This document shows positions 1-10,705 of a stretch of 64,000 bases of DNA, one piece after another. Below the pieces are notes generated by a model, which was not told the DNA's origin, did not search any database, and saw nothing but the letters and a program-made list of their open reading frames with translations. This stretch comes from Bolinopsis microptera. Lineage: Eukaryota; Ctenophora; Tentaculata; Lobata; Bolinopsidae. Each line of letters begins with the position of its first letter. Positions within the stretch are counted from its first letter, which is position 1. The stretch covers positions 14,059,675 through 14,123,674 of the forward strand of contig NC_087076.1 of the NCBI RefSeq assembly GCF_026151205.1, in the 5' to 3' direction. A program made the translations under genes and the position numbers.

Positions 1-378
1 CCTCCGCTCTTCCCGGGACGTCCACTCTTCCTTCTTAAAGGAAGGGTCCCCAGGAGCAGTTCCTAGGATAATCATATATTACTTGAACATAGATTACTAC
101 ACAATAAGGTGAGACTTATGTAATAATAATAATAAGTGAAATACCTTGGTGTACTCATAGAGTAGTTTTAGTGTGTTTACAAGTGCCCTTCCCGGCACAC
201 TACACTGGTCACGAGATTCTTGTACAATGTACACTGATCCGAATCCGTCCTGTCGCCCCTTAGCATGCGATGTTGTATGGTAATGATGTTCTGTCGGGAC
301 TCCAAACAGTGCCTCGCTCATTACTGTATCGACTACGACGAACCTAAGCTTAAAGTTAATGATGATTGAAGGCATCAA
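1..378 (-). pseudogene. Fragment of an unclassified transposon protein, with its repeat tail
   Basis: A minus-strand open stretch (97-378) reads RFVVVDTVMSEALFG followed by HHYHTTSHAKGRQDG. The same block recurs on the plus strand at 29,979-30,110, where it follows a D-G-x-x-x-Q-Y-K-N motif. That pair of motifs (DGxxxQ[YF]KN, then A-T-S-H-x-K-G-x-x-D-G) marks a repetitive animal protein family that I take to be a DDE-type transposase; the superfamily name is uncertain. The DNA from about 30 to 310 recurs at 10,757-11,035 and partly at 11,190-11,345. This copy lacks the N-terminal part and is a fragment. Confidence 0.5.
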
Positions 379-1085
379 CCAAGAGACATCTCTTCATGTC
401 ACGTGGTTGAAGAAGTTTAACGTGATCAGGTCGGTTGTCAGGAGGAGGCGGCACTAACACTAACAGTGCCCAGGCCCTTCTGTCGAACAGAAACTCGTTC
501 TCCTCAAGCAGATTCAAACAGGATAGATTCTCGTCACATTCAGTCAGTGCTATCGGGTCTCCAAGTTTTCGGTATTAGCTTGTCGAATATGTCGATACAC
601 ACAGTGTTCTGATTGATGATTGAGGGTTGTTGTGTTTGAGCTGGTATTAAGGGTGAAACGCATTATATTTTCTGATTCGCAATCAGTTAAATAAAGTTTG
701 GATGAGTCAGTTCTTGTTCCTACGTACAAACAATTCTTTTACATCGAACATTAATTTAACTTTCAATACAAAGATTGGATTTTGGAATGTTGGAGTGTCT
801 TTTTAATAGGGAGATAATTTTAATAATAATTTTTTAAATAATGCGTCATAAATAATAAAATCACTTTCTCTTTCGTTTTCCCTTTCCTTTAAAATAATAT
901 CCATTAGTAATAGTATGCATCTTTATAAAATGTTCGTTGTCCTTTTTCAAATCATGATAAAAGTTAAATGTTTCTTGTTATAATATAATTTCTATGATAT
1001 TCTGAACGGTCTTTCCTTCTTTAGGATAATACAATTTTAATACACCTGAATGTCGTAAATTTACTAATTGATTTTAAATCACGGT
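379..1085. other. No gene seen
   Basis: AT-rich sequence with stops in all frames. I see no coding stretch, RNA gene or clear repeat here. The Penelope-like reading frame opens just downstream, after a TAA. Confidence 0.5.
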
Positions 1086-1818
1086 TAAACAATAAACATT
1101 TGGGGTAAATATGATAGTGATCTAGATGTACAGTTTACTTTCGACCATCAAGGAGAGCTTCAAACTGATCTATACGTAAAAGAAACAGACTCCAGGTCCT
1201 ACCTACATTTTAGCAGTCGTCACCCCAATCACATATTCTCAGGAATTGTATACTCCCAGTGTTTACGCCTTAGGAGGATAATCAATTCAAAGGAGAGGTT
1301 AGAGACCCAGCTCAACATTCTCAAACGGGCGTTTCATGAATCAGGATACACTAGTAAAATGGTTGACAACATAGCTAACAAAGTCCTTGGCATGGAAAGG
1401 GTGTTAATCAGGAAGAGTACAGTCGTGCCTAATGAACAAGCCCCGCTATCAGCTATACCAATCAGAGTCATCTCTAGTTATGGAAGTGACAATGACTTGG
1501 TGAATCTTGTCCAGAAATACGAAGATCACTTGAGACGAACTCGTAGTTTTAGTGAAAGTGAGAGTCAGCAAGCCACAAACTCCACCACAGCACCGAAAGG
1601 AAAAAATAAACTGTTTCAGTTTGTGAGGAAAACGGGATCTACGCTTAGATCTCGCCTCGGTACATCTAAACAGCTTGCCTTAGGTGCTAAACATGGTAAA
1701 ACTGAACCCTGTCACAGAATAACTGCAAGTGTTGTAAAATGATCATGAGTAAGGACTCCATCACATCAAATGGCAAAAAAATCAAATCAGCCCCTGGTTG
1801 TTGCAAGACCTATAACAT
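1086..1818 (+). pseudogene. Penelope-like retroelement, reverse transcriptase end and linker (5' part, interrupted)
   Basis: An open frame reads LQTDLYVKETDSRSYLHFSS, then HPNHIFSGIVYSQCLRLRRI and a GYTSKMVDNIANKVL block. These are conserved C-terminal reverse transcriptase motifs of Penelope-like elements. Near 1,721 a single lost base shifts the frame; beyond it the cysteine cluster NCKCCKMIM and KKIKSAPGCCKTYN can be read in the next frame. This cluster is the zinc-binding linker that precedes the GIY-YIG nuclease in this class. The frame is then cut at 1,818 by a 2-kb insertion and resumes at 3,874. The copy is 5'-truncated, which is usual for these elements. It is dead because of the frameshift and the insertion. 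Confidence 0.8.
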
Positions 1819-3867
1819 GGGGGGGGTGTAACCCAAAAAAACCCAACTCCTACCCAAGAAAAGGTAATACTGGGATTGGGTTTTTTTGGGTTTTTTTGGG
1901 TTTTTTAAACAAAATGTAAACAAAATTCTAGCCATTTCATTAATTGTATTGAATGTGAATTATTTCCCACTGAGTCTTACCTACGTGTTGTTCTCATGTC
2001 TTAACTTAATAGATAGTTTACATAGTATATAAGTGTGTTTATATTGATAGTATGTTATCACGATAGCAAACAGGATGTCTCGTTCATTGAGATATAATCT
2101 ATATGAATGCACAAAGTGGAAATGTGCCAAATGTGGCAAATGTGTTCTCCTGTCATGGAAGGAGGCTATGACGAAGGTCAAGGGCAAGTCAAAGCACATG
2201 ACTTCAATTACTTGACTTAAGGCGGCTTCAGAGTCCGAGTCTCGATGATGTGTCTCCAAAGCTTTCTGTCCGCCGCAAGCTTCTTAATCTCCCCAGTGTT
2301 CTTGAGTCCAGTGTCACTTCTTAGGTTGTTGACAAAAGTGAGCGGTGGTCTGACCCGCTCTCTGGTCCCGTGGCGAGGTTCCCAAAGGAGAAGTTGGTGG
2401 GCTGCCAGGTCTTCATGTCCCTGAATGTGCCCAGTCAACCTCATTCTTCTGGCCTGTATCTTTGAAATAACTCTTGGGAGTGATCCAAAGACCTCCTTGT
2501 TGGTGCGATGTCCTCTCCAGTCCACGTTTAGGGCCATCCGAAGCATTCTACTGTAACATCCGTCTATTCTTTTCTTCAAAGATTCTGTTGTTGTCCACGT
2601 TTTCGTTCCATACAGGAAGATTGGTTCAACCGTAGCTTGAACAGACGGATCTTTAAATCTCGGCGCAAATTGGACCTCCATATAGCCTACATTTTGTGGT
2701 AGGTAGCCCATGCCCTGGCCTTGCGTAACCTAAAGTCGTGCTCCGTTGTACTAAAATCCTCAACTTCTTCTAAGGCATGTCCGTCCTGTAAGATGCTTGG
2801 TTTTAGACAAAAGAGATTTCATGCCTCCTCATCAGATGAGGCTTCTGTAGGACTGTAGCATGTGATGACAGTGAGCCTGGGCTTTCCATTAAGAGACATG
2901 GTGAGGATCCTTGCGCTGTAAGATTTTATAACTTTATAAGACTTATAGCCTTATATGCTGTCCTCGTCAAGATGATTCATACTCTCCCATTAGAAGCGCC
3001 AGCTGCGTTTCACCATGCAGATGAGATCACTGGATGAATCCCTTTGTTCATCTTTTCTATTCTGGTATTCTCAGCAATCAGCATGCACTACCCGAATCCC
3101 GATGTTCGATTCTTGCAGGGCAAGGATGTGCAGCTTGCTTCGAGAAAATAGTTCTTCAAGCTCGATGCGTTTGTGCTGTTCTCTGGCTGTTCTTATGTTA
3201 AACGTGCCAACCTGAGCAGCCCTTTTACATGATACAATGCAATTGATGTTCATATTTTTTTGATGTTTTCTTGTTTGACTTTCTGTAGAAATAGGTTGTC
3301 GTGTTGTAGAGACCGAGTCATCAGTTTCTGTAATAGCAGTGTAATTAGTAATTAACCCGGTCAAGATTTTAGCGACTCCAGGGCCATAAACAAGCGAAGA
3401 TATCACTTAATATCACATGTGATCATGCAGCTGATGGTAACTGCAAGATTCTTTCAGTTGGAGATAGAGCATGGTTTCTCGTTAAGCGGATGATTCCTCT
3501 TGTACCGGTTGCGGTCAGGGTTGGGTTCATCAGTGAGTTGCGTCCCTACTAACTCAATTTGCTATGGCCATCGAAGTGAGCATTACATATGGCTGATATC
3601 ATATCTGGATGGCCAACTTCTTCTGAGCACATCAGTGAATAAAATACTGCTTTTGGGTGATATTTAAGCGATTATATCTATTGTGATGTTGTAGTGATAA
3701 ACCACAACAGTGATGTTGTACTGATAATTGTTTTGCTAGGTGCTTACATGATTTTATTTCCTTCAAATGAAAAATTTGTAAAAAACCCAAAAAAACCCAA
3801 AAAAACCCAACTCCTACCCTGAAAAAGGTCATACTGGGATTGGGTTTTTTTGGGTTACACCCCCCCC
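1819..3867. mobile_element. 2,049-bp terminal-inverted-repeat element inserted into the Penelope-like copy
   Basis: The ends are eight G's plus TGTAACCCAAAAAAACCCA on the left and the exact complement, GGGTTACA plus eight C's, on the right. The six bases TAACAT flank it on both sides (1,813-1,818 and 3,868-3,873). Removing the element and one TAACAT rejoins the Penelope-like reading frame without error, so the boundaries are certain to the base. Just inside each end the sequence folds back on itself: an AACCCAAAAAAACCC run, a short spacer, and a GGGTTTTTTTGGG run. The interior holds a decayed minus-strand LINE and no transposase of its own, so this is non-autonomous. A 6-bp duplication with G-run ends does not let me name the superfamily. 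Confidence 0.85.
2217..3230 (-). pseudogene. LINE remnant (apurinic endonuclease and reverse transcriptase ends), inside the TIR element
   Basis: On the minus strand VGTFNIRTAREQHKRIELEE and HILALQES (3,206-3,071) match the start of an APE-type endonuclease. Further on, ILTMSLNGKPRLTVITCYSP (about 2,910-2,850) is a later endonuclease strand. After an internal deletion, 2,711-2,217 gives FLYGTKTWTTTESLKKRIDG and RRMRLTGH, which are typical of the far C-terminal reverse transcriptase region of animal RTE-like or related LINEs. A one-base shift near 2,645 separates two overlapping readable frames. The copy lacks the catalytic reverse transcriptase core and is dead. The exact clade is uncertain. 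Confidence 0.7.
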
Positions 3868-4222
3868 TAACATCATATATCTTGTACAGTGTTCGATTTG
3901 TAAGAAAAACTATGTGGGAAGGACTATTAATAGCTTGCATAAAAGGATGGACGGACACAGGTCCAAATTTTATGAAATCATTGATGGTAGAGCGTTTGAT
4001 ATTACTAGTGATGAGTATAGCCTAGAAGTTCATTTGATTGACCACGGTTTAGGAGTGCATACAGATTTTAATGAAACTTTTAGAACTTTTATTTTAGAGA
4101 ATTGCAGTCCAAGTACACTTGAAGTGAAAGAAAATAACTACATACACTTACTTAATTCTCTTAGACCTTTTGGCCTTAATACTGTCAATCCCTTAGGATT
4201 ACCTATATTCCATAAACCTTAA
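3868..4222 (+). pseudogene. Penelope-like retroelement, GIY-YIG nuclease end (3' part)
   Basis: Directly after the insertion the frame continues as IYLVQCSICKKNYVGRT, then LHKRMDGHRSKFYEI, HLIDHGL and a closing LRPFGLN block, ending at a TAA at 4,220-4,222. Y-x-x-x-C-x-x-C followed by Y-V-G-R-T and R-x-x-x-H is the GIY-YIG endonuclease signature found at the C-terminus of endonuclease-bearing Penelope-like elements. This half is uninterrupted. Together with 1,086-1,818 it is one retroelement copy in the plus orientation. Confidence 0.8.
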
Positions 4223-4476
4223 TCTGATCTTTTTACCTTTCTCGGATTCTTAATTTTGTAAAGGCTTGAGTTTCAATAACCTTTTAACATTTTTTAGGTT
4301 CAATGTCACTGGAGATGACTACAATCGAAATATATTTGGCAAGAATCTGAATGTTTTCAGTGTTGAAAGTTTAGTTTCTTAAATCCTGGAGTAGTCATTC
4401 GTGTCCCTGATATTTGGGTTAATTCTAACTCTCCTATAATATATATAATAATATGTTACTTTTCCAAACGATCAAT

Positions 4477-4557
4477 ATGGATGATGATTGATGATGTAGC
4501 TGCCCTGGTTGTGGACAATGGGTCCGGAATGGTAAAGGCCGGCTTTGCTGGAGATCA
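4477..4557 (+). pseudogene. Actin exon 1 fragment
   Basis: ATG GAT GAT GAT is followed, after one extra base, by [19 protein letters not shown] and AGDQ. This matches the invariant first 20-odd residues of actin (MDDD[21 protein letters not shown]). The match stops at 4,555 in AT-rich DNA with an in-frame TAA, and no splice donor with good context follows. The extra T at about 4,489 destroys the frame from the ATG. It is most likely a short duplicated or captured piece of an actin gene rather than an active exon. Confidence 0.75.
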
Positions 4558-4593
4558 ACAATTAAACAATTAAATCAATCAATCAATTAAAGT

Positions 4594-5043
4594 TTATTCC
4601 TTTTGACCTTCCTCCTCAACATCCGTGTTTGGGGCTGCGATTTGTGTGTGCTCTAGCTCTGCATGCTCTTGAACTGTTGACGGTGGAGGTGATTGTGGAG
4701 GTGATTGTGGCTTCTGAAAATAAGGCTGGGTGTTAGAATTATGTATGTACTTTATCCGAGCTCTCTGTTGAAGTTCCTCCAGTTTATCAGTACCCTCTGG
4801 AAGATAGGATATTAATTTCAATCACGTAGAAAAATCAAAATTGACAATACCAATGAAGTGCTCAAATCTTAGCCGGAATAAACCACCAAACAACGACGGA
4901 CTTTTAATTTGGGGATTTTAACTACATACCATCTTGGAAGCTGAGGTCAGGATCACTGATCTCAACATGAACAATACTGGAAGTTGGTTCATTCTCCAGG
5001 GGGTCCTTTCCGAAACGGTACTTCCGAAAACTTAAGTCATATT
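4594..5043 (-). CDS. Unrecognised gene, two 3' exons
   Basis: Two minus-strand pieces join in frame. The first (about 5,043-4,930) reads RKYRFGKDPLENEPTSS and VEISDPDLSFQD and ends at a GTATGT donor. The second (4,796-4,594) follows a TCTTCCAG acceptor and reads GTDKLEELQQRARIKYI, a proline-rich PQSPPQSPPPS stretch and an acidic tail ending EEEGQKE-stop. The intron would be 133 bp. No start codon is visible, so the 5' end is missing. I recognise no domain. The clean junction argues for a real gene, but a transposon-derived gene is not excluded. Confidence 0.45.
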
Positions 5044-6200
5044 TTTCACTTATGTCTTTATATACTTAAGTCGATCATTTTACCTAAGTACTTCACTTAA
5101 AATGTAAGTATGGTCTAGAGGTTACTAAGGTGCCTAAATTTTAGTACTAACTCATAAGTATTAAAAGGAAAGCCAGTTGGAAGGTTGCAAACTAAAAGTA
5201 TAATTACAGAATTGCCTACTATACGAATAGTACGAATAATAATATAACAAAATAAATTTAACAAAAATTGTATGCCACGGAAAATTTTCTAACAATTTCA
5301 TTTCGCTGATTTTTCCTTTTCTTAAAAGAACTCGAGCTTGCTCATTTTCGTTTGTAAACATTATCAATTCTAGATTTTTTTATGTCGAATAAGACCTTTT
5401 CTAAAATTCGTTTCCCCCTTTTCAAAATATTGGAAAATTAGATACTGTTGTCCAGGGGCCACAGTATGACCTAAAGTGTCCTTCATAGTATCTTCTGTCG
5501 ACTCAGACCCGAAGTTGTTAATTAGTCCATACATAGAAGTAACGATTGAATGGAAATCATACGTCGACATAGATTTGCAAGAATTCCTCACCACAACTTT
5601 ATAAATATTAATTAGACTATCGATTTGTTAAATACCCTAAATACATCTTTTTACGACTGTTAATATCAGTTTTACTATTTTAAACATGACGATTATTTAT
5701 AATTACCTCAAACATTTTACATATTGTAATGATACATACATTCTAATGATACACATTTCATATCGTGTATTTTCCTTCGCGTTCGTATTCAAATGCAACA
5801 AAAATCGATATATTATTTAAATAATAAGTGACTTTTTGCTGAATTTAGACTCTCTAGTTTTGATAATTAAAGCAATAATTGCACTTCAAAGGTTGAAGTG
5901 CAATTATGAAAACGTGTAATTTATTGCTATTACAAGTTACCCGAATGTCTTATTTAAAAAGTTGTTCAAGGTGACTTTTTGCTGAATTATGAGCCCGATA
6001 ACATCCCCCACAGCATGATCTGGTCGACAAAGTGATCCTCGAGCATGTGGATCTAGTTAAATTGAAAGGTTGTTAAGAAAACGATGCTGGAGAATTACTA
6101 CAATTAATCAGACTAGAATTTTCCAATATCAGACTTAAGCACGAATCCTAAATTGTTGCAGGCTATCTCGGGAGTTGGAAGAATGCCAGTTTCGCTACAA
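5044..6200. other. No supported gene
   Basis: AT-rich. Short open frames occur on the minus strand (5,370-5,594), but without splice context or recognisable motifs. Repeated CTTAAGT/ACTTAAG words at 5,030-5,110 look like the edge of a decayed repeat. A GTGACTTTTTGCTGAATT direct repeat (about 5,828 and 5,971) brackets a small palindrome. Confidence 0.4.
5875..5907. repeat. Perfect 15-bp palindrome with 3-base loop
   Basis: ATAATTGCACTTCAA, loop AGG, then its exact complement. It lies between direct repeats of GTGACTTTTTGCTGAATT, so it may be the core of a tiny folded-back element. Confidence 0.7.
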
Positions 6201-6201
6201 G

Positions 6202-6432
6202 CTACAACAATACCTTGATAGACGTTGACTGTCTAAATTTCCTGTACTCCTCTAAAAAGATATCTCTCGACTTTATCAGAGTCTTTATATCCTGAGGTTC
6301 TGCCTTCCCGCTCTTGCCTCCAACAACCAAGAGATCTTTGTAGGCGGTCTTAATCCTGTCGAGGGCTAAGAGTCGATGCTGAAAATGCACCTTGTCCTGT
6401 GGTCTCAACTTCCTGAATACAGACCCTATCAT
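6202..6432 (-). other. Unrecognised open frame next to a transposon copy
   Basis: A 76-codon minus-strand frame contains RKLRPQDKVHFQHRLLALDR and a basic, helical region. It starts where the copy at 6,435-7,850 stops matching the plus-strand copy at 22.2-23.6 kb, so it probably belongs to a different element or to diverged element sequence. No function can be assigned. Confidence 0.2.
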
Positions 6433-6434
6433 TC

Positions 6435-7850
6435 ACGACGTCTTTCTAACAATTGCATTGTTTCTGCTTTGTTAGCAGCATTCTTCTTGTTGCACTGCCA
6501 ATCCGGACAGCAGCCATCGTGGAGGCGGAGAATTCCTCCAGGGTACTCTCGCCACATATCCATCGTCAAAATTCGATCACTGGACATCTTGTATTTCCCT
6601 TAATCGGGATTTCTAGAAGCTCATTCTCCCTTATTCTAGCAACTTCCTCGTCATCTATGATAAAATAATGACTGTCAACAGCTGATGTGTTAATGTCTGT
6701 GAAATATCTAACCATTTTCGCAGCCGAATCTAAATTAACATCATTAATCAATATCTCTTTTCTAAGAATAGTCTTAACCCAAAAGGCCCCCGTACTCATA
6801 GCATCAATAAGTCTTTCTTCTTCTGATCTGAGAAGTGGTAAACATAATCAGTTTTACCTGATGTTTGTACAATGCTACAATGCAGCACTATCTGCTTCCC
6901 GCTGAAATGGGCACTTTGTACCTCAGACTTCTCCTGAATATTCTCACTTCAGTCTTGCGTAATGATGCATTGGGCAGACTTTTCAATTGGAGGGAAATGT
7001 TCATTGTTCGTCATGGTAAAATATATAATACGATTTTTATGTAGTAGATATTTAACCGTCATCTTCTCTAAACGTTTATACCTGATCCTTCATGCAGTAC
7101 GCTTTGTAGACCTGGCGGCAATTGAAGAAAGTCGAGCAGAGACACTTTTGCTTTTCTATTTGTGTTATGTCGGTTCTTTCACATAAAATGTCTTATGTAG
7201 ATGGAAAAAGTTTGTGGACACTTTTCCTGAGCTTGAGGGATAATTGATAAAGCTCATTAAATTTGCAGCAAGACTCACAACAGAGCCTGTTTTTATACTC
7301 TTCTTTCTGCTTTCATGTATGGTATATTTTGCATTCTGTAAGACTTTAGAACCGCTGTCACCTCGTCATCATTAAAGTCACTGAGGCGGTACTCTGACAT
7401 GAACCTCGATTTCTTTAAATACACTTCGTTGCGACCAGTTCTTCGGTCTGCACTTACTGTGCTATATTTTTTCCAAAACTGGATTACCTTTTCTTTAGTA
7501 CCTTGACTAAATCCGGTTTTTGAACTTGCTTTAGATAATGGCTCTCTTATATAGAAGAATTTTCAACTTTTTTTTCCAGCCTGACCTTGATTCTTAACAT
7601 CATCCGTCGATTTACTCCAACATCCTCACAGTTTCAGAAGAACCAGACCATGAAGTCACCCAACAGTTCAATCAAACATCTGTCTGATAATATACGCTGC
7701 TGTTAGCAGGTTTCTATTTGCCGCTCCAGCTCTTTTACCAGAGATTTGATCGCACAGGTATTTCACCTTTGCAAATTTGACAATCTTTGCCGTTCTTTGT
7801 AAGCGGCTTGTGCCAGTGAATAGGCACCTCTCGAATAACTACTCGAACCA
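6435..7850 (-). mobile_element. Minus-strand copy of an unclassified transposon (same family as 22,225-23,570)
   Basis: The minus strand is collinear with the plus strand of 22,225-23,570 over its whole length. The clearest coding block (6,799-6,566) reads VKTILRKEILINDVNLDSAA, KMVRYFTDINTS, DDEEVARIRENELLEIPIKG and CPVIEF, and differs from the other copy at only a few residues. Upstream, PYMKAERR-like and SRGAYSLAQAA-like pieces are also shared. The family's DGxxxQ[YF]KN and ATSHxKG core is missing from both copies. Multiple stops make this a dead copy. Confidence 0.65.
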
Positions 7851-8190
7851 AAATTTCAGACCATTGATGCTACAGCTTGTCATACTTATTGCTGGAAGCA
7901 GGGGGTACTTAACACTAGAGTGTAACGGATGTGGCAAAGATTCTGTGCGAGGAGTTATGCTATTGTTGTACTCTGCAACATGATCATATGGTGGAATGAT
8001 GTTTTCTCCAATTTCAATTTTCAGGGTCGTTGTCAATAGTTTGTAGGGAGATTTTCCTATTTCCATCATTGACAAAAGCAGGGAGGCAGTGGGAACAATT
8101 ATCTCGCAGATTGAAAGGGTTCTTGTTAGAATATAAATTGTATTAACACTGGACACTCCTCTCTCTTCTGCTACACAGCTAGAGTCTGGA
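7851..8190 (-). pseudogene. RAG1/Transib-like transposase fragment, fused to the neighbouring element
   Basis: The minus strand reads LLLSMMEIGKSPYKLLTTTL, then IIPPYDHVAEYNNSITP and SVKYPLLPA. This aligns with 19,375-19,560 on the plus strand (LLSSLEVGRKPYTMMCGLLK, VIPRYEIVSNFMKSITP, GLQYPLVS). Downstream, at about 7,850, the frame runs straight into sequence that in the other copy lies at about 22,225. This copy therefore lacks everything that the plus-strand region holds between about 19.56 and 22.2 kb. Confidence 0.5.
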
Positions 8191-8702
8191 GTTGAACCTT
8201 ATCTGCCTTCTGGAGTCCCTTTACCCCAACACTGTTATATACAATCACTGGAACTAAACCTTTGCTAAAGTGAGATACAGGGTTAGATAAGATGAGTACA
8301 ATTACAAACTACAAGATTACTAATTTAAATAGAATTAATATTCTAACAGTTCTCAATCAAACGCTCAACAAACTCGGCAACGTCCTTATTCTTAGAATAA
8401 GAAGCCCTAAAAAGATGAATGCCCAACAGTTGGATCACTGTTATGTCTTCTGCTTCTGCAGAAACTTGCAGACTTTTATATTGTGAATTGTAAGTCGAGG
8501 CGTCTGAAAAAACTGATTTTCAACGCGTTTCCATGGCAACCGCGCAGTCCCTATGGCAATTTTTGATTTTCAAGAATAATAATACAATCTTTTTTATGGC
8601 TTCAGAATATTAAATAATATGTATGCAATAAATTAATTAAATCGTTACAATCATTGTAAATACTTCGTGACAACACATACAACATTTTACAAAACTTATT
8701 TT

Positions 8703-8900
8703 TTATAGTTTGTATAAATTATGGATTTTTTGGTACAGCGCTCTGTACCTGCAGAGGCAGCACTCTGTTGTCGCCTCATGTGGCGGACGCCGGACAGCCT
8801 GGAAGAGAGCCTGTCTCTGCCTCTCGTCATGAGTAACCTTCCCACAGTTAAACTCAGTGATAAGTCCTAAGGCCCTTTCTGGCGACAGGTGAATTGTAGC
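8703..8900 (-). pseudogene. Tail of an unclassified repeat protein (same family as 20,090-20,945)
   Basis: The minus strand reads ERALGLITEFNCGKVTHDER and RQALFQAVRR. The plus-strand copy at 20,850-20,920 has VVNDCAERALGLLTEFN. I recall the pattern V-N-D-x-A-E-R-G/A, two to four residues, F-N, then T-x-x-E, as the C-terminal end of a repetitive animal protein family. Only the end is present here. Confidence 0.5.
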
Positions 8901-9950
8901 AGCGATTTGGCGAGGTGCTCCTCTAGCTGGACAGCGACGCCCTTTAAATGGACTTCTGAATTGACACGAGACCACAAATCTAGCTGGTGTCTAATGTCTA
9001 TGTCTTTGCTATCAAGCATCTCGCCTACCTCGTTCACTACAACATCAGCCGACCCCTGGCCCTGAGTGAGTGAGTGAGTGAGGAACAATCGAAGCTCGGT
9101 CCAGGATCGAGAACTGTGCTCTTGGGAGAAATAAAAAGACACAGAATCTTCTATATCTATCTGAGCTGCGAAAACAACCTTATTTTTCTTCTTCGGTTTA
9201 TGCTCCTCGAGTTAGTGCAAAACTTCTTCATACCTTATTGGACCTTATTTGGACGGACATTACATGAACGGACATAATTATAAACGGACATTAATATGAA
9301 CGCTCGAAGGCATTCAAAACCATCAAAGTGGATCCCCAGGTAATTGACTTTTGGCTACTTTGGGAATATAACTTTGTAAGTTGCCAAAAAAAGTACCTTT
9401 TTTAGCGACTGGTCTGTAATCAGGTTCTGGTTCGTTCTGAAGTTTTATTGTCAATTTCATTACAATTCGATTACGTTACTTTTGTTAAAAAATCATCTTT
9501 GTTTATAAATGATTCTAATCGCTTCATCATCTAGCTTACCGCATCTAAATATATCAATCACAACCATGACCAAGGTTATGAATAGTGATATCATGAGCGT
9601 AAAATTAAATTATAAGCTACTTAGCTACTAGTCATGACGTATCATAAAGCATGGCAAGACACTTTGTAACTTTAATAGAATATAGGTACTTAGATGTATA
9701 GTTTTATACCCTCTTTTTTGATCGTCTTTTTAGGTGGTCTATTTGGTTTTGCAAAGAGGTTATCGTTTTTTGCATTTCTGCAACTGCTGCAGCTCATCTA
9801 TTTTAGCCGGCTAAAATGGCTTTAGTTGCTGATTCATTTGTTCCAGGACAAGGTCACTCATTCTGAAAAGCCTTGCCTGGCAATCAGTGAGATTGTTTAA
9901 CTGGCTGCCCTTCCTTCCTGGCCTTCCCGACTCTGCAATTGCGGAGGATT
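8901..9950. other. Decayed repeat sequence, no supported gene
   Basis: A short GAGT run lies at 9,064-9,082. At 9,240-9,330 a word pattern with repeated GGACATTA and ACGGACAT recurs in diverged form at 46,850-46,930, so it is a dispersed repeat. The rest is AT-rich and shows no coding signal that I trust. Confidence 0.4.
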
Positions 9951-10214
9951 TTATTGCAGGCCTTCAGTCCTCCCTCGGATAACACACCTAACCCCATTCT
10001 TCTCTACCATCTCCCAGGAGTGGCCGAGCAGCTTGTGGACGGATGGTGATATTACTACCACGGGCTGTGGGAATCTGGTCAGTATGAGTCTGTAGGTGTC
10101 CTTACAGTATCTTTCCAGGGACTCTACTTGCTCGATGTTCTTTATTGACCCCACTACCCGCGAGACTTGTATTTGATGAACCTTTAAATGACAATTTAGA
10201 ATTAACTTATCCAT
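9951..10214 (-). pseudogene. RAG1/Transib-like transposase, C-terminal fragment
   Basis: The minus strand reads TRFPQPVVVISPSVHKLLGH and SWEMVEKNG. The related piece at 14,820-14,960 has INRSLHQVCAHGWELFK followed by a conserved E-x-x-x-E-x-W-N-K-H block. S-V-H-K-x-L-x-H-S/G-W-E precedes the region of the catalytic glutamate in this class. The fragment stops before that glutamate. A possible upstream exon on the same strand (10,500-10,378, FLQSPHDEVMRSLFSRLA and a PPRKKRK basic patch) has a plausible donor but is unproven. Confidence 0.4.
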
Positions 10215-10702
10215 ACTAATAATTCTTAACTGTAATGTATGATTTTAAATTGTGTAGTACCTCTACTAACTACTTCTGGGATAACGTTAATACACAACTT
10301 TATGAAAACGTGCTGTTAGAATAACACTATTCAACTTAGTAAATTTAGCAACTGTCACTGTGTTCGCCTGTGTATTTCAGGAATACTTTTCGCTTTTTCC
10401 TCGGTGGCTTTGGAGCGTTACCTCGTATTGCAAGCCTGCTGAATAGACTCCTCATTACCTCGTCGTGTGGGGATTGCAGAAACCACATTATGTAAGTGCG
10501 TCGGAATTATATTATTATTTAATCCATCTCGAGATAATTAGTACTCCAACTTCTTGAACTAAGTGGATACCTAAATCAAAACATTACCTTTTCCTTTTAC
10601 AAAGTACATTTTCGGATCCCAGCAAGTTTCGAGTATAGCCAATTTTGCCTTGCTTCTCGTGTGGATACTGTCTCCTTCATGTATACGTATGTAAGTATCC
10701 CC

Positions 10703-10705
<3 letters not shown>

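Noticed and set aside
3050-3130. tRNA-like GTTCGATTC box
   Set aside because: No matching A box or cloverleaf; the region is endonuclease-coding on the other strand.
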